A stretch of DNA of 64,000 nucleotides, taken from G963663365 sp963663365. GTDB taxonomy: Bacteria > Hinthialibacterota > Hinthialibacteria > Hinthialibacterales > G963663365. The position numbers were made by a program, and so were the translations under genes. Of the stretch, positions 53,347-62,673 are shown piece by piece (the first letter of the stretch is position 1; every line of letters begins with the position of its first letter). The stretch lies in assembly GCA_963663365.2 (NCBI GenBank), contig CAXXIH010000003.1, forward strand, positions 1 to 64,000. The letters run 5' to 3'. The notes under the pieces are model-generated. The model saw only the letters and a list, made by a program, of their open reading frames with translations. It had not been told where the DNA came from and made no database searches.

Positions 53347-54423
53347 ATGACCGACAGCGTACTTGATCGCACAGAAGAATTTTCGCATCACCAAATTCAG
53401 GAATACTACGGTAAAATCCTCAGTTCAAAAAAAGACCTTAAAACCTCGGCTTGTTGTTCGACGGATTCGCTCCCGCCTCGTTTTCAAAGGATTTTGAAAG
53501 ATATCCAACCGGAGATTCTCGAAAAATCTTACGGCTGCGGCTCGCCGTTACCCCATGCCCTGGAAGGTTGCACGGTGCTCGATCTGGGCTGCGGCACCGG
53601 ACGCGATGTGTATATGGCCGCGCGTCTGGCCGGGCCGGATGGATTTATAATCGGTGTCGATATGACTCCCGAGCAGCTGGAGGTCGCCCGGCGCAACCTA
53701 AAGCCGCAGATGGAGCGTTTCGGTTATGCCCAACCGAATGTCGATTTTCGGGATGGTTTTATCGAGGACCTCACCACGGCGGGGATTGAAGACAACTCCG
53801 TGGATGTGGTCATCTCCAACTGCGTCATCAATCTCTCACCGCGCAAAGACCGGGTTTTTGCAGAGATTTTCCGGGTGCTCAAGCCGGGCGGGGAACTCTA
53901 TTTCTCGGATGTATTTGCCGACCGCCGTCTGTCTGCCGCTTGTTTCGAGGACCAAGTGTTGCATGGTGAATGTTTGGGCGGGGCGATGTATAGCGAAGAT
54001 TTTCGGCGTCTGTTGCAACGTTTGGGCTGCCCGGATTACCGCATCATGTCAGCCAGTCCCATCGAAATCGGTGATCCTGAAATCCGGAACAAGACCGGCA
54101 ATACCCGCTTCACCTCGGTAACCGTCCGCGCTTTCAAATTGGCTTCGCTTGAGGACCGTTGCGAGGATTACGGCCAGGTCGTCGTTTATAAAGGCACGGT
54201 TTCCGATTGCCCGCATGCTTTTATTTTGGACGATCACCACACTTTCGAGACCAACCGTCCGCACCTGGTTTGCGGCAACACCGCGGCCATGATTCAGGAG
54301 ACCCGTTTCGGGAGACACTTCCGTATCGATGGAGACCGCTCGATTCACTTTGGGCTTTTCGATTGCGCCCCCGCCCCCGCTCCCCAAGCCGAATCCTGCT
54401 GCGACGACGGAGGGTGCTGCTAG
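53347..54423 (+). CDS. arsM: Arsenite S-adenosylmethionine methyltransferase
   Basis: 358 residues from ATG 53347 (AAGGA 5 bases upstream). SAM motif CTVLDLGCGTGRDVYMAA; ISNCVINLSPRKDRV and LHGECLGGAMY are diagnostic of ArsM. The four conserved cysteines are Cys36/37, Cys64, Cys159 and Cys209, in the order used to bind and methylate As(III). The C-terminal domain ends in a Cys-rich tail (ESCCDDGGCC), which may bind extra metalloid. Confers arsenic tolerance by methylation. A terminator follows at once and no arsR/arsB is adjacent. Confidence 0.93.
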   Translation: MTDSVLDRTEEFSHHQIQEYYGKILSSKKDLKTSACCSTDSLPPRFQRILKDIQPEILEKSYGCGSPLPHALEGCTVLDLGCGTGRDVYMAARLAGPDGFIIGVDMTPEQLEVARRNLKPQMERFGYAQPNVDFRDGFIEDLTTAGIEDNSVDVVISNCVINLSPRKDRVFAEIFRVLKPGGELYFSDVFADRRLSAACFEDQVLHGECLGGAMYSEDFRRLLQRLGCPDYRIMSASPIEIGDPEIRNKTGNTRFTSVTVRAFKLASLEDRCEDYGQVVVYKGTVSDCPHAFILDDHHTFETNRPHLVCGNTAAMIQETRFGRHFRIDGDRSIHFGLFDCAPAPAPQAESCCDDGGCC

Positions 54424-54453
54424 GACGCGACAAACATTTACTGCAAATTTCTT

Positions 54454-54488
54454 CCCCGAGACGGAACCACCCGTCTCGGGGTTTTTTA
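54454..54488 (+). terminator. Rho-independent terminator of arsM
   Basis: CCCCGAGACGG (54454-54464) pairs perfectly with CCGTCTCGGGG (54471-54481) around a 6-base loop, followed by TTTTTT. Confidence 0.95.
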
Positions 54489-54577
54489 TGCACAGATATA
54501 TTCATGTGGCGGTAAATTTGGTTGACAGTGAGCTGCGAATAAAGTAGAATTAAGTAGTAGTATAGGAGGAAAAAGCG

Positions 54578-55819
54578 ATGATCGATTTGCCTATTAAAGA
54601 AATTGATGAAAAAGTGATTCTCGAATACATCAATCGGCAAGTCATGGAGGATAAGACACTTGATTATAAGCGCGACTTGCCTGAAGCGAAAGAGAATTAT
54701 AAGGAATTTCTAAAGGATGTGACAAGTTTTGCCAATGCCTTGGGTGGGGACATTCTTTATGGGATTGAGGAAGCAATTGATTTCGAAGGCAAGAATACAG
54801 GAAAGCCACAAAGCATATGCGGAATCTCTGGAAATGTTGATCAAGTGATCTCTCGCCTGGAAAATGTCATTCGAGATAGTATCGATCCTCGTTTAACACC
54901 AGGCGCGAGATTTTGGCCAATACCGTGTTCTAATGGCTCACATGTCATTTTGTTGAGAATTCCTCAAAGTTGGTCTCGGCCACATATGCTTAAAACTAGG
55001 GATTCAAGGTTTTGGGTGAGAAATAGCAACGGTAAGCACGCCATGGATGCGAGAGAAATACGCGCAGCATTTCAATTGTCAGGACAGATACCCGAACGTA
55101 TTCGAAGATTCAGAGATGAGCGTCTATCAAGAATATTTTCTGGAGACACCCCCATACCTTTACGTCACGGTGTTCAGGTGATCATGCACCTTATTCCACT
55201 TTCGTCTGTGTTGGAGCCGGTAAATCTCGATATGGTAGATCTTATGCACAACGTTGGTTCAATTACGCCTTTTTGCTTTAACGGGCATAATTCGCGATTT
55301 AATATCGATGGCGTTTTGAATTATACGGTTGGCAATGTGGAAGCATGTCCTGGCTATATACAGTTCTTTCGGTCCGGTGTCATTGAGGCAGTTGACGCTT
55401 ATCATTTTCAGGCAAAAGAACTAGCAAATCCATATTATGTGGATCATAATCCATTGTCACACCCAAGGATTTCTGTTGTGGATGGTCATCGTATTTGTCA
55501 AGAAATAATTGATGCTTTAGGTAATCTGCTGGAGCGAATGCCGATTGTTGGAATAAATCCACCGCTATACCTGTTTATAACATGTAGAGGTTTAGGTGGA
55601 TCAGTGTTGATTGATAATAGAAGGATTGAGTACGAAGAGGGCTCACAAACCGGTAATTATCAAATAAATCAGGACGTTTTGTTGTTGCCGGATGTTCAGA
55701 TTGATGATTTTAGTGTTCCCGCTGATGTTGTTGCTAGGCCTGCTCTAGATGCTCTCTGGCAAGCTGCGGGGCGCGCATTTTGTCCAAATTATGACGAAAA
55801 TGGAAGGTGGAAGAATTAG
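54578..55819 (+). CDS. Schlafen/AlbA_2-domain protein
   Basis: 413 residues. The N-terminal AlbA_2 domain is clear: TLDYKRDLPEAKENYKEFLK then DVTSFANALGGDILYGIEEA, and RDSRFWVRNSNGKHAMDA at its end. The C-terminal 230 residues show no recognised family. AlbA_2/Schlafen-like proteins bind nucleic acid and often occur as lone genes in variable regions, sometimes linked to defence. AT content is visibly higher than in arsM and the gene has its own strong RBS (GGAGG), both fitting horizontal acquisition. Confidence 0.72.
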   Translation: MIDLPIKEIDEKVILEYINRQVMEDKTLDYKRDLPEAKENYKEFLKDVTSFANALGGDILYGIEEAIDFEGKNTGKPQSICGISGNVDQVISRLENVIRDSIDPRLTPGARFWPIPCSNGSHVILLRIPQSWSRPHMLKTRDSRFWVRNSNGKHAMDAREIRAAFQLSGQIPERIRRFRDERLSRIFSGDTPIPLRHGVQVIMHLIPLSSVLEPVNLDMVDLMHNVGSITPFCFNGHNSRFNIDGVLNYTVGNVEACPGYIQFFRSGVIEAVDAYHFQAKELANPYYVDHNPLSHPRISVVDGHRICQEIIDALGNLLERMPIVGINPPLYLFITCRGLGGSVLIDNRRIEYEEGSQTGNYQINQDVLLLPDVQIDDFSVPADVVARPALDALWQAAGRAFCPNYDENGRWKN

Positions 55820-55889
55820 ACGTATTTGAAGATTCTATTAAATATTTCCTGTATAAAAGTCGTACAGTGTTTTTAAAAACAATCCTGCA

Positions 55890-56873
55890 TCACTCATATC
55901 CTCCAAATCCCTTAATGCCCGATAACGCGGGCAGGGAATCGGTTTCGGATTTGGTGATGTCGATTAAGGGGATGGTGCGCAGAGGTTGGAGATTGGCATC
56001 TAGCGTATAGACCTCGCGCGGCTCAACATTGTATACATTGCGCGTGAACACGGCGATGCCGTACGCGTCACCCAAAGGCTGATCGAATAATACCCAGAAT
56101 TTTTCATCCCAATTGTGGTGGATCGCGGAATAGATCAGTTTCCAATAATTATCTTGGATGACATGGCCCTCTTCGATATCTACCACGGCATAGACCAAGG
56201 CTGCGGGGCCGGATCCGCAAAATGGAATCTGCCAGCGTAGATAGAGTTGCACTGACTGTCCGTTCTCCAATTGCACATCGAATTGATACAACGGCAGGGA
56301 TTCGTAGGTCTCCGAAGCGTAGAAGAAGTATTCTTCCTCTTGGCCCACAATCATCCGTCCGGCCATATACAATTCGGTTGAAAGATAGGGCTCATCGAGC
56401 GTGATCGAGGCGGGCTCGATCCCATCGTCCTGGATACGGATATTTGAAAAACGAATTGTGATTTCCAGATTCTCGCCCTCAATCGGAATCTCTTGCACAA
56501 TCTCAAACAGGAATGTCTCTCCATCATTTGAAGTCGATGTCATCGATGCGGGATTTTGGGGGAAATAGGCATTACGTTCGGGGCCGTATTCCACCTTTTC
56601 GATGATTTCGAGCAAATAAGATTCCTTTTGCACCGGCAGTTTGTATTCGCCGGGGAGCAAATGGACCATGGACAAGAATTGGTATTCCTCATCCAGTTTC
56701 CGGTAGTCCCTAAATGTATTCACCACCCGTGTCTCATCGGGGATGATGACCGCAAGCGCCGGAGTCTGGCAATAGCCCGGCAGCGTGCAAGCCAAACTCA
56801 ATAAAATCACGATGAACTGGATCCGGAGGGTGAAGGACGGAGTAGTTTGTGGCTTTAAGATGCGAGAACGCAT
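55890..56873 (-). CDS. Hypothetical secreted protein
   Basis: 327 residues with a signal peptide (FIVILLSLACTLPGYC). The mature part is acidic and aromatic (EEEYFFYASETYESLPLYQF, LYLRWQIPFCGSG) and appears beta-rich. I do not recognise the family and find no catalytic motif. It faces the AlbA_2 gene tail to tail and stands alone. Confidence 0.5.
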   Translation of the reverse strand: MRSRILKPQTTPSFTLRIQFIVILLSLACTLPGYCQTPALAVIIPDETRVVNTFRDYRKLDEEYQFLSMVHLLPGEYKLPVQKESYLLEIIEKVEYGPERNAYFPQNPASMTSTSNDGETFLFEIVQEIPIEGENLEITIRFSNIRIQDDGIEPASITLDEPYLSTELYMAGRMIVGQEEEYFFYASETYESLPLYQFDVQLENGQSVQLYLRWQIPFCGSGPAALVYAVVDIEEGHVIQDNYWKLIYSAIHHNWDEKFWVLFDQPLGDAYGIAVFTRNVYNVEPREVYTLDANLQPLRTIPLIDITKSETDSLPALSGIKGFGGYE

Positions 56874-57078
56874 GGTCAGTTCTGTTCCCCTTCGATTGGT
56901 CTATTCGGCGAAAACACTTCAATCATAGAATGCCGGAGAAGGTGGTTGGGTTTACCTTGCGAAAACAAATTATCTGAATTCGGCGGGATTGGGGATAGAT
57001 ATGCCTCGCGGGCAACGTGACATAGGGATTGGGTGATTCGTTTGAAAGGCAGGGTTTTGGATTGTACTGCTTTAAAGG

Positions 57079-57924
57079 ATGGTTGGCCTTTTGAACGCAA
57101 TAAGACGATACCGTTGGATGCTTGTAGAGTTCTTGGCCGCAACACTAGTTGCTTTGGTTCTCCTCTGGATTATCTGGCCCAAATTCCGTGCCGCCCAGCA
57201 AATTAATCGTATCAAGCAAAGACAGGCCGAACTTCAAGACTCGGTCAACCGCCTCACCGAACAAGGTGCCGCTTTTAAAGACGTTGAGTCGGTACTTGAT
57301 ATGGGAAGTGATATTTGGGGGGAATTCAGAAATCTTCCGGTTTTTTACTTCAATTTTCGAAACTACAACTCAATAAGCGTACCATTTCAGGGGCCTACAA
57401 ATCAGGCCAAGTTATGGCATTTTGTTGAGGTGACTGATCTGAATCTCATCGATCCTAATATTGATAATTTGCCTGGGATGCTTCGGCAGTATGGAATGCA
57501 GCATGTCTGGATGGTCATTGAACCGGTTTGTGATGGACAGGTTGTTGAGCCGGTTCAAACACTCGTATCTGAACAGAAGATTTTTGCAGGATACCAGGCT
57601 AATGCTAATGCTTATGCCGAAGACAAACACTATTCTCTGCCTAGCATGGATGTTAGGGGGATTGCGGAGAACCTTCCAGTCAGCGACCAACCTTTGGATG
57701 CCATCTACAAAGGCCTGCAAAAAGCTGCCTACGATACATCGAATGGTTTAAATAGCAGCGGTTATCTAATCGCCTGGAGCGCCAGCGAAATTGATGAGGC
57801 CAGCCGTAGCATCAAACTGCCTTCCGTTCGGTATCGTACGCATGGTTCATGCGGAGTGAGCATCATGATTATAGAAAAAACAGAGTTGGTTGGATCTGCT
57901 ACAGAGACGGCGGAAGGTTTATAA
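57079..57924 (+). CDS. Hypothetical protein with N-terminal membrane anchor
   Basis: 281 residues: one membrane segment (FLAATLVALVLLWIIW) followed by a coiled-coil-like stretch (QQINRIKQRQAELQDSVNRL) and a soluble extracytoplasmic domain. The layout resembles a non-cleaved pilin-like protein, but the prepilin motif is absent. Function unknown. Ends 15 bases before the tRNA gene on the other strand. Confidence 0.5.
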   Translation: MVGLLNAIRRYRWMLVEFLAATLVALVLLWIIWPKFRAAQQINRIKQRQAELQDSVNRLTEQGAAFKDVESVLDMGSDIWGEFRNLPVFYFNFRNYNSISVPFQGPTNQAKLWHFVEVTDLNLIDPNIDNLPGMLRQYGMQHVWMVIEPVCDGQVVEPVQTLVSEQKIFAGYQANANAYAEDKHYSLPSMDVRGIAENLPVSDQPLDAIYKGLQKAAYDTSNGLNSSGYLIAWSASEIDEASRSIKLPSVRYRTHGSCGVSIMIIEKTELVGSATETAEGL

Positions 57925-57939
57925 GAAATGCAGAAGAAC

Positions 57940-58013
57940 CGCGCCAGGCAGGATTCGAACCTGCGACCACCGGATTAGAAGTCCGATGCTCTATCCAACT
58001 GAGCTACTGGCGC
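57940..58013 (-). tRNA. tRNA-Arg (anticodon TCT)
   Basis: Read on the minus strand: acceptor GCGCCAG pairs with CTGGCGC, D-arm AGCTCAGTTGGATAGAGC, anticodon arm CGGA-CTTCTAA-TCCG with TCT, T-arm GCAGGTTCGAATCCTGC. The 3' CCA is not encoded. Confidence 0.95.
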
Positions 58014-58147
58014 ATCGCTTATCGGCCCGCCGGTGGTTGAACGCCGGTCGAAACCGAGTATGACTCATCTCCAGCACAGACGTGTACGGATGGTAGTCAC
58101 CAAAGATACTACCACAGCACAGCGGTCTTGATGCAGGAAGTGAAAAG

Positions 58148-58172
58148 TCGGGGCGACTGGATTCGAACCAGA
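58148..58172 (-). other. tRNA-Pro-like 3' fragment, candidate attachment site remnant
   Basis: On the minus strand TCTGG-TTCGAAT-CCAGT-CGCCCCG-A reads as the T-arm, acceptor 3' strand and discriminator of a tRNA like tRNA-Pro, whose 5' end would be CGGGGCG. No 5' half is present upstream on that strand. Such 3' ends are what integrating elements leave at tRNA genes. Confidence 0.6.
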
Positions 58173-59209
58173 AAAGCCCATTTTTTCGTAACTCTCGGAA
58201 ACGTAGCATAATGCGAGAATAATCAGAAGGTTGCGAAGAGACCCCAAATCGTTGAGACCTGCCTCAGAACCCTCTCAGACCCCCCTTAGGCATACCAAAA
58301 ATGCAAAAAAATGCACGAATTTTAAGTGTGCAGGGGGGTGGAAAACTCCCAGTCGCCTCTCCAGAACGGCAGACAGAAACCTTTCATCGTAATCCTGTTT
58401 GTACAGAAACATATCACGACGGGACAACATCGGGCCGTTCGGCGTAAAGAAGAAAAGTCGATGGTTTTTGCGGCTGGGCTGTAATCATTAGCGACCCATT
58501 CTTGTTTTAGGCCCGTGAACCGGTGTAGAAGCCCTTAAAGAGGACTTGTGGGTAACTTGGTACTCTTTTGCTGAGAAATGCGCACGGTGACGAACAACGG
58601 GTGGTTTACAGGTGTTTTAAGAATGGAGTTAGGACGGTGAAAATGCCCAAGTCAGCTTTCATAAATAATTTGTCATTGTCTGACAATCTATGGCACATGT
58701 AGCTGAGTGAGTACGGATCGACAATGAATGGTGCGAAGGAATCAACGAAACGAGAAAGATTTTTTAAGCAGAGAGAAATCTTCCCAAGGGGTAGGGTAAA
58801 TTCTGCACTAGGGTGGTGTAAGAAATACCCTCTAACTAATTACACAGGGTAGATCTAGGAGTAGAAAGATTAGGGCAGGGAAGTCGGACTGGGGGGCAGG
58901 GCCAACGAGCACCGGCAAAGGCAAAGAACTTTAAGCCAGCCAAACCTCCGCAACGACCGGCATAGATCAAAAAAACAAAACTGGGGCCCCATTGTCTCCC
59001 AGAATCTTAACCAGACCCCCCGGGGTGTTTCCTCTGGGACTCCAAGTTATGTCGTCCGAGGAGAGAGTGAATTTCAGGAGTGTTAATAGATGTTGTCTGT
59101 AAGGGCTTAATAAGTTTGCATGGACCGGTATATTTTTCATTTTCTGCCAAGCCTTGCACCAGCCAATCTTAATATGCAATTTCTTTCAATTTATTTTGCT
59201 ACTTCTCAC
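58173..59209. other. Gene-free stretch beside the tRNA genes
   Basis: About 1 kb with only short, unconvincing frames, no strong hairpin and no repeats from the families described. It could be decayed mobile DNA next to the tRNA fragment, but no integrase remnant can be read. Confidence 0.4.
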
Positions 59210-60502
59210 CTAATCAATGTCGATTCCGATCATTCGCCAGTAAACTGCTTCTGCAAGTAAACGAACGCCGTAACTTCTTGCCTTCTTTGCTTTACCTGAC
59301 ATGGAATCCGGATCCGCCAAAACAAGGATGTCAAGATCTTTGGTTACGCTTTTCTTCACGATCATGCCAAAATCTGTAGAAAATTTTTCAGCCTGAGATC
59401 GTGTAATATTCTCTCCTTTGATATGACAGGCAAGGGCCCCCGTGAAGCAAACACCTTTTCCTTTTATCTCGTCATTTTGGTGTGCAATCGAATGCTTTAT
59501 ATTTCCTTCGCTGCGGGCTTTTTTTACTTCGACATGCAGAGAACGGTATTCACTATCGGATATGGATAGTAGCTGCTGAACTTCTTGAATATCGTGCTTT
59601 TCCGCATCCGTAAAAATACCATCTTCATAAGCCGTCAAGAGTAAGTCTTTCATGTAGGTTTGATGTGCCTGCCTTGCCTGCTCCTGTGATAATCCGATGT
59701 CTTGTGCAAGTTCTGAAAGTAGATTTATTTCTTCATTGCTTATGCGGCGATCCTCAAGTATTTGATCCAGCAGACAGAAGTATTCGTCTAAAACCACATC
59801 GTTTTCAGCATGGACTGGAAGTTTTGAAATAAGCCCTGCTACAAAGGATGCATCATTGGCATTTGCCTGTGCGGCATCCTTTCGCTTGAAAAATTTTCCA
59901 CTTATTTGCAGCCGGGGCCAGGATTCAGATGGTATAGCTTTACCATGGATGCCGATCTGATCTAATGGTGTAGTCGCTGGCTGTTTAATGCGAGAGACCA
60001 ATAAGCGAAGCAAATCGGCGGTCGCTTGGGCATCAGCTTGTGCTGAATGTGCTTCTGAAAGTGGAATATGAAAATACTCACATAACCGGCACAGTTTTCG
60101 TGATGGAGTCTGTGGCTCCATGCGTCGTGCCAGGTTGAGCGTACAGAGATAAGGAAAGTCCGGCAGGCAGCAGTTTATGCGGGACATCTCGGCACGAATG
60201 AACCGTACGTCGAATGAAGCATTATGCGCCGTCACAATGCTTCCAGCAAGAATATCAATCACATCGCCCGCAATTTCCTCAAAGTGAGGTGCGTTTTTAA
60301 CATCTCGAGAGTGGATGCCATGGATGTGGGTTGGACCTATGTCGCGATCCGGATTGAACAGGCTTTCATATTTTCTCAAGACATTTCCATTGTGATCTAC
60401 ACGAAGAATGGCGATCTCAATAATCCGGTCATGTGCCGCAGGGAAAAGCCCTGTTGTTTCAACATCAAGAACTGAAAATTCAGTATTTTCTATGGTTTGC
60501 AT
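59210..60502 (-). CDS. DEDDh exonuclease (DNA polymerase III epsilon-like) fused to TerB-like and BRCT domains
   Basis: 430 residues. Residues 1-170 are a DnaQ-type exonuclease: SVLDVETTGLFP (ExoI Asp/Glu), VTAHNASFDVRFI (ExoII) and HSAQADAQATADLL (ExoIII His/Asp). Residues about 215-320 look like a TerB/DnaJ-central helical domain (DEYFCLLDQILEDRRISNEE; YEDGIFTDAEKHDI). Residues about 345-430 form a BRCT domain (GKGVCFTGAL, VTKDLDILVLADPDSMSGK, as in DNA ligase). Probably a DNA-repair or processing nuclease rather than the replicative proofreader. Confidence 0.8.
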   Translation of the reverse strand: MQTIENTEFSVLDVETTGLFPAAHDRIIEIAILRVDHNGNVLRKYESLFNPDRDIGPTHIHGIHSRDVKNAPHFEEIAGDVIDILAGSIVTAHNASFDVRFIRAEMSRINCCLPDFPYLCTLNLARRMEPQTPSRKLCRLCEYFHIPLSEAHSAQADAQATADLLRLLVSRIKQPATTPLDQIGIHGKAIPSESWPRLQISGKFFKRKDAAQANANDASFVAGLISKLPVHAENDVVLDEYFCLLDQILEDRRISNEEINLLSELAQDIGLSQEQARQAHQTYMKDLLLTAYEDGIFTDAEKHDIQEVQQLLSISDSEYRSLHVEVKKARSEGNIKHSIAHQNDEIKGKGVCFTGALACHIKGENITRSQAEKFSTDFGMIVKKSVTKDLDILVLADPDSMSGKAKKARSYGVRLLAEAVYWRMIGIDID

Positions 60503-60541
60503 AATCAGACTATCATAAAAATTCTAAAGCAGATTTGCTCA

Positions 60542-61774
60542 TTAATTTGTGTTTACAAGAATAAATTCGGGTCTTGTAGAAGTTCCCGGAGTACAGCTGA
60601 CAGTTGTACTCTTTCGCACATGATTTCCGATGGTCAATGCGTCAATTTGAAGTTCGGCTTGCTCATCCATAATTAGAGGAAGAATATGGATATGGGTTGG
60701 AAGTGACTGCCAATAGCGTGTATCTGCAGTCGGATTTGCACTAGCGGCAATGCCTTTTATGATTAGCCCTCCGAGCAAAATCGCACCACCTGCCGCCAGG
60801 TCATCAGTATTTCTGGAACTTGCCATTACACCTGCGCCGGCAAGCATGGCGCCTGTTCCAACGGCATCGGTGAAAGATTTGAAAGCTGCTTTGCTGGTAT
60901 TTATGCGATCTGCCATACGCAATCCCCGGCTTCGAGCTTGGGCCAGCAAATCTTCGGTAGGCTGTTCCATTTTAATCAGTTCATTACTACCACAATTGAC
61001 AGCCAACCCATTTTCCGGTGGCGGCCAGCTTGGTGGATCGAAAGCCAGAATTGAAGCATAAGAACCGGTTCCAATTTTGATTGGGCTTGAACCCGCTTCA
61101 ATTATTAGTATTACGTTTGCTGTAGGATCCGTGCTTGGAATGGGATTGGGAGATAAATCCGTAATTTCTGAACTTTCGGAAGCCCATTGAAACACTTCCT
61201 CTGCACGTTCATTTTCTCCTAACAACTGATCCATTTTTGCCTCCATCCAATAGTGGATGGTGTAATCGCCTTCATATTCCTGGGCCGCACTTGAGTCATA
61301 GAAAGAGGCCGAGCGAAAGCATGCTCTGGCTAATTCATAGTCTGCTTGTTGCGAGGCCAATATTCCCCGATAAAAGAACGCCATTGAACGCTCATAGGGT
61401 TCGCCTTTGAAGGTTTTTTCTTCTTCAGGCACAAACAGACTCCGAGCGCGTTTTGCCGTTTTGCTTTTAGCATCAACAGTGTCGATGCGTACAAGCGCCG
61501 TATCGTATACTTGCGCTGCCATGTCAATATCGCCAAGCAGATGTAGCCCGTGCCCCACTTCAAGAATATTAAGGACGAGGTCTACTTCGTCGCCTGTTCG
61601 TGCGGCGGTATCGTACGCTTGTAATGATTCAGGAATACTGTCGGAGGTCCATGGCAATTGGCGTGGTGTTGGTGTCGGTTTTGGCGTTTTTTTCGCGGCT
61701 TTGCCAACCCTGGCGGTTGATAGTAGTGGCGATACTAAAATCAAACCAATAGCGATTGCTATATACTTCTTCAT
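60542..61774 (-). CDS. COG3014-type secreted protein with TPR-like repeats
   Basis: 410 residues. Signal peptide (YIAIAIGLILVSPLLSTA), then a Thr/Pro-rich linker and helical repeats (ARSLFVPEEEKTFKGEPYER, MAFFYRGILASQQADYELA) typical of the uncharacterised COG3014 family of envelope proteins. A glycine-rich hydrophobic patch (GTGAMLAGAGVMASS) follows near residue 310. It is the last gene of an operon with three other exported proteins. Confidence 0.7.
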   Translation of the reverse strand: MKKYIAIAIGLILVSPLLSTARVGKAAKKTPKPTPTPRQLPWTSDSIPESLQAYDTAARTGDEVDLVLNILEVGHGLHLLGDIDMAAQVYDTALVRIDTVDAKSKTAKRARSLFVPEEEKTFKGEPYERSMAFFYRGILASQQADYELARACFRSASFYDSSAAQEYEGDYTIHYWMEAKMDQLLGENERAEEVFQWASESSEITDLSPNPIPSTDPTANVILIIEAGSSPIKIGTGSYASILAFDPPSWPPPENGLAVNCGSNELIKMEQPTEDLLAQARSRGLRMADRINTSKAAFKSFTDAVGTGAMLAGAGVMASSRNTDDLAAGGAILLGGLIIKGIAASANPTADTRYWQSLPTHIHILPLIMDEQAELQIDALTIGNHVRKSTTVSCTPGTSTRPEFILVNTN

Positions 61775-61785
61775 TTCTATCCCTC

Positions 61786-62673
61786 CTATCGCCCTGTGCT
61801 TTTTGATTTTTTTGCTGGCTTGAATTCTTTAAATGCATCGTCATCAACAGGCATACAAATCGCGGCAGCAGGCCAGTTATCTTTGTCGCGGATGCCGGAT
61901 ATTTTGCATGTACTCGAAGATACCCCTTCTTCTTCAACTGTGAGTGTGCCAACAGATTCTAAAACGCCTTGTTCGCCTGTTCCCAATAGAATGAGAAGCG
62001 ATTTTTCGAGCACACCAACACGAGACCCGACAGGAATCGAGGCTCCCACACGCTTGCCTTTTTCATCAAGAAGTGGCTCAACGTCAATCTTCGGTCTAAT
62101 AACGTATAAATGTTGTTCTGTTAGAAGATCTGCCGCTTTCTCTAACGCTTTTGCCATCCCAGCCTCAGTATCGGCCCAGCCTTTGGTCATGGCTACTGCA
62201 CATCCGGCTTCAGAATCAATGAGAACCATTTCGCATTGGAAAATAGGGATACCCTGGCTGCTTTGTGTTGCGGAAATTCTTGCAACGAGTCCGGACCGTG
62301 AATTTTGAGAACTGCATTGCTCTGCAACGAACGGAACCATCGTCGAAAGTTTTGCTCGTGAGCGGGAAAGTTCACCCTTTTTGTTTGCCGGGAAAACGTT
62401 AATGGTATCCCACTGAATTTGAGGAAATGCAGAACGCAAGTGCGTAAGGCCTTCCGAACGAAGGCTATCAAGTTGATGATTACTGACATCCCCCAATGCA
62501 GAAGAACGTAGCACCGGAAAGAAGAGGACTTTTTGATCCGGAACATATATCCAGTTAAAATGACTTCCATTGTCCGGGACCATATTTGTTTGTGAAGGAA
62601 TTCTTACTTCTGCAGATACCACAATTGTAAACGAGAAGAATAACAACAAACGTACTACTAAATAACGCTTCAT
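61786..62673 (-). CDS. Exported protein, possibly CsgG/LpoB-like
   Basis: 295 residues with a signal peptide (YLVVRLLLFFSFTIVVSA). A central part (FQCEMVLIDSEAGCAVAMTK, then ALEKAADLL) resembles the curli-assembly/LpoB-type alpha-beta fold, but the match is weak. The C-terminus has an SH3-like stretch (VEPLLDEKGKRVGASIPVG). Overlaps the upstream gene by ATGA and ends 11 bases before the COG3014-type gene. Confidence 0.45.
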   Translation of the reverse strand: MKRYLVVRLLLFFSFTIVVSAEVRIPSQTNMVPDNGSHFNWIYVPDQKVLFFPVLRSSALGDVSNHQLDSLRSEGLTHLRSAFPQIQWDTINVFPANKKGELSRSRAKLSTMVPFVAEQCSSQNSRSGLVARISATQSSQGIPIFQCEMVLIDSEAGCAVAMTKGWADTEAGMAKALEKAADLLTEQHLYVIRPKIDVEPLLDEKGKRVGASIPVGSRVGVLEKSLLILLGTGEQGVLESVGTLTVEEEGVSSSTCKISGIRDKDNWPAAAICMPVDDDAFKEFKPAKKSKSTGR

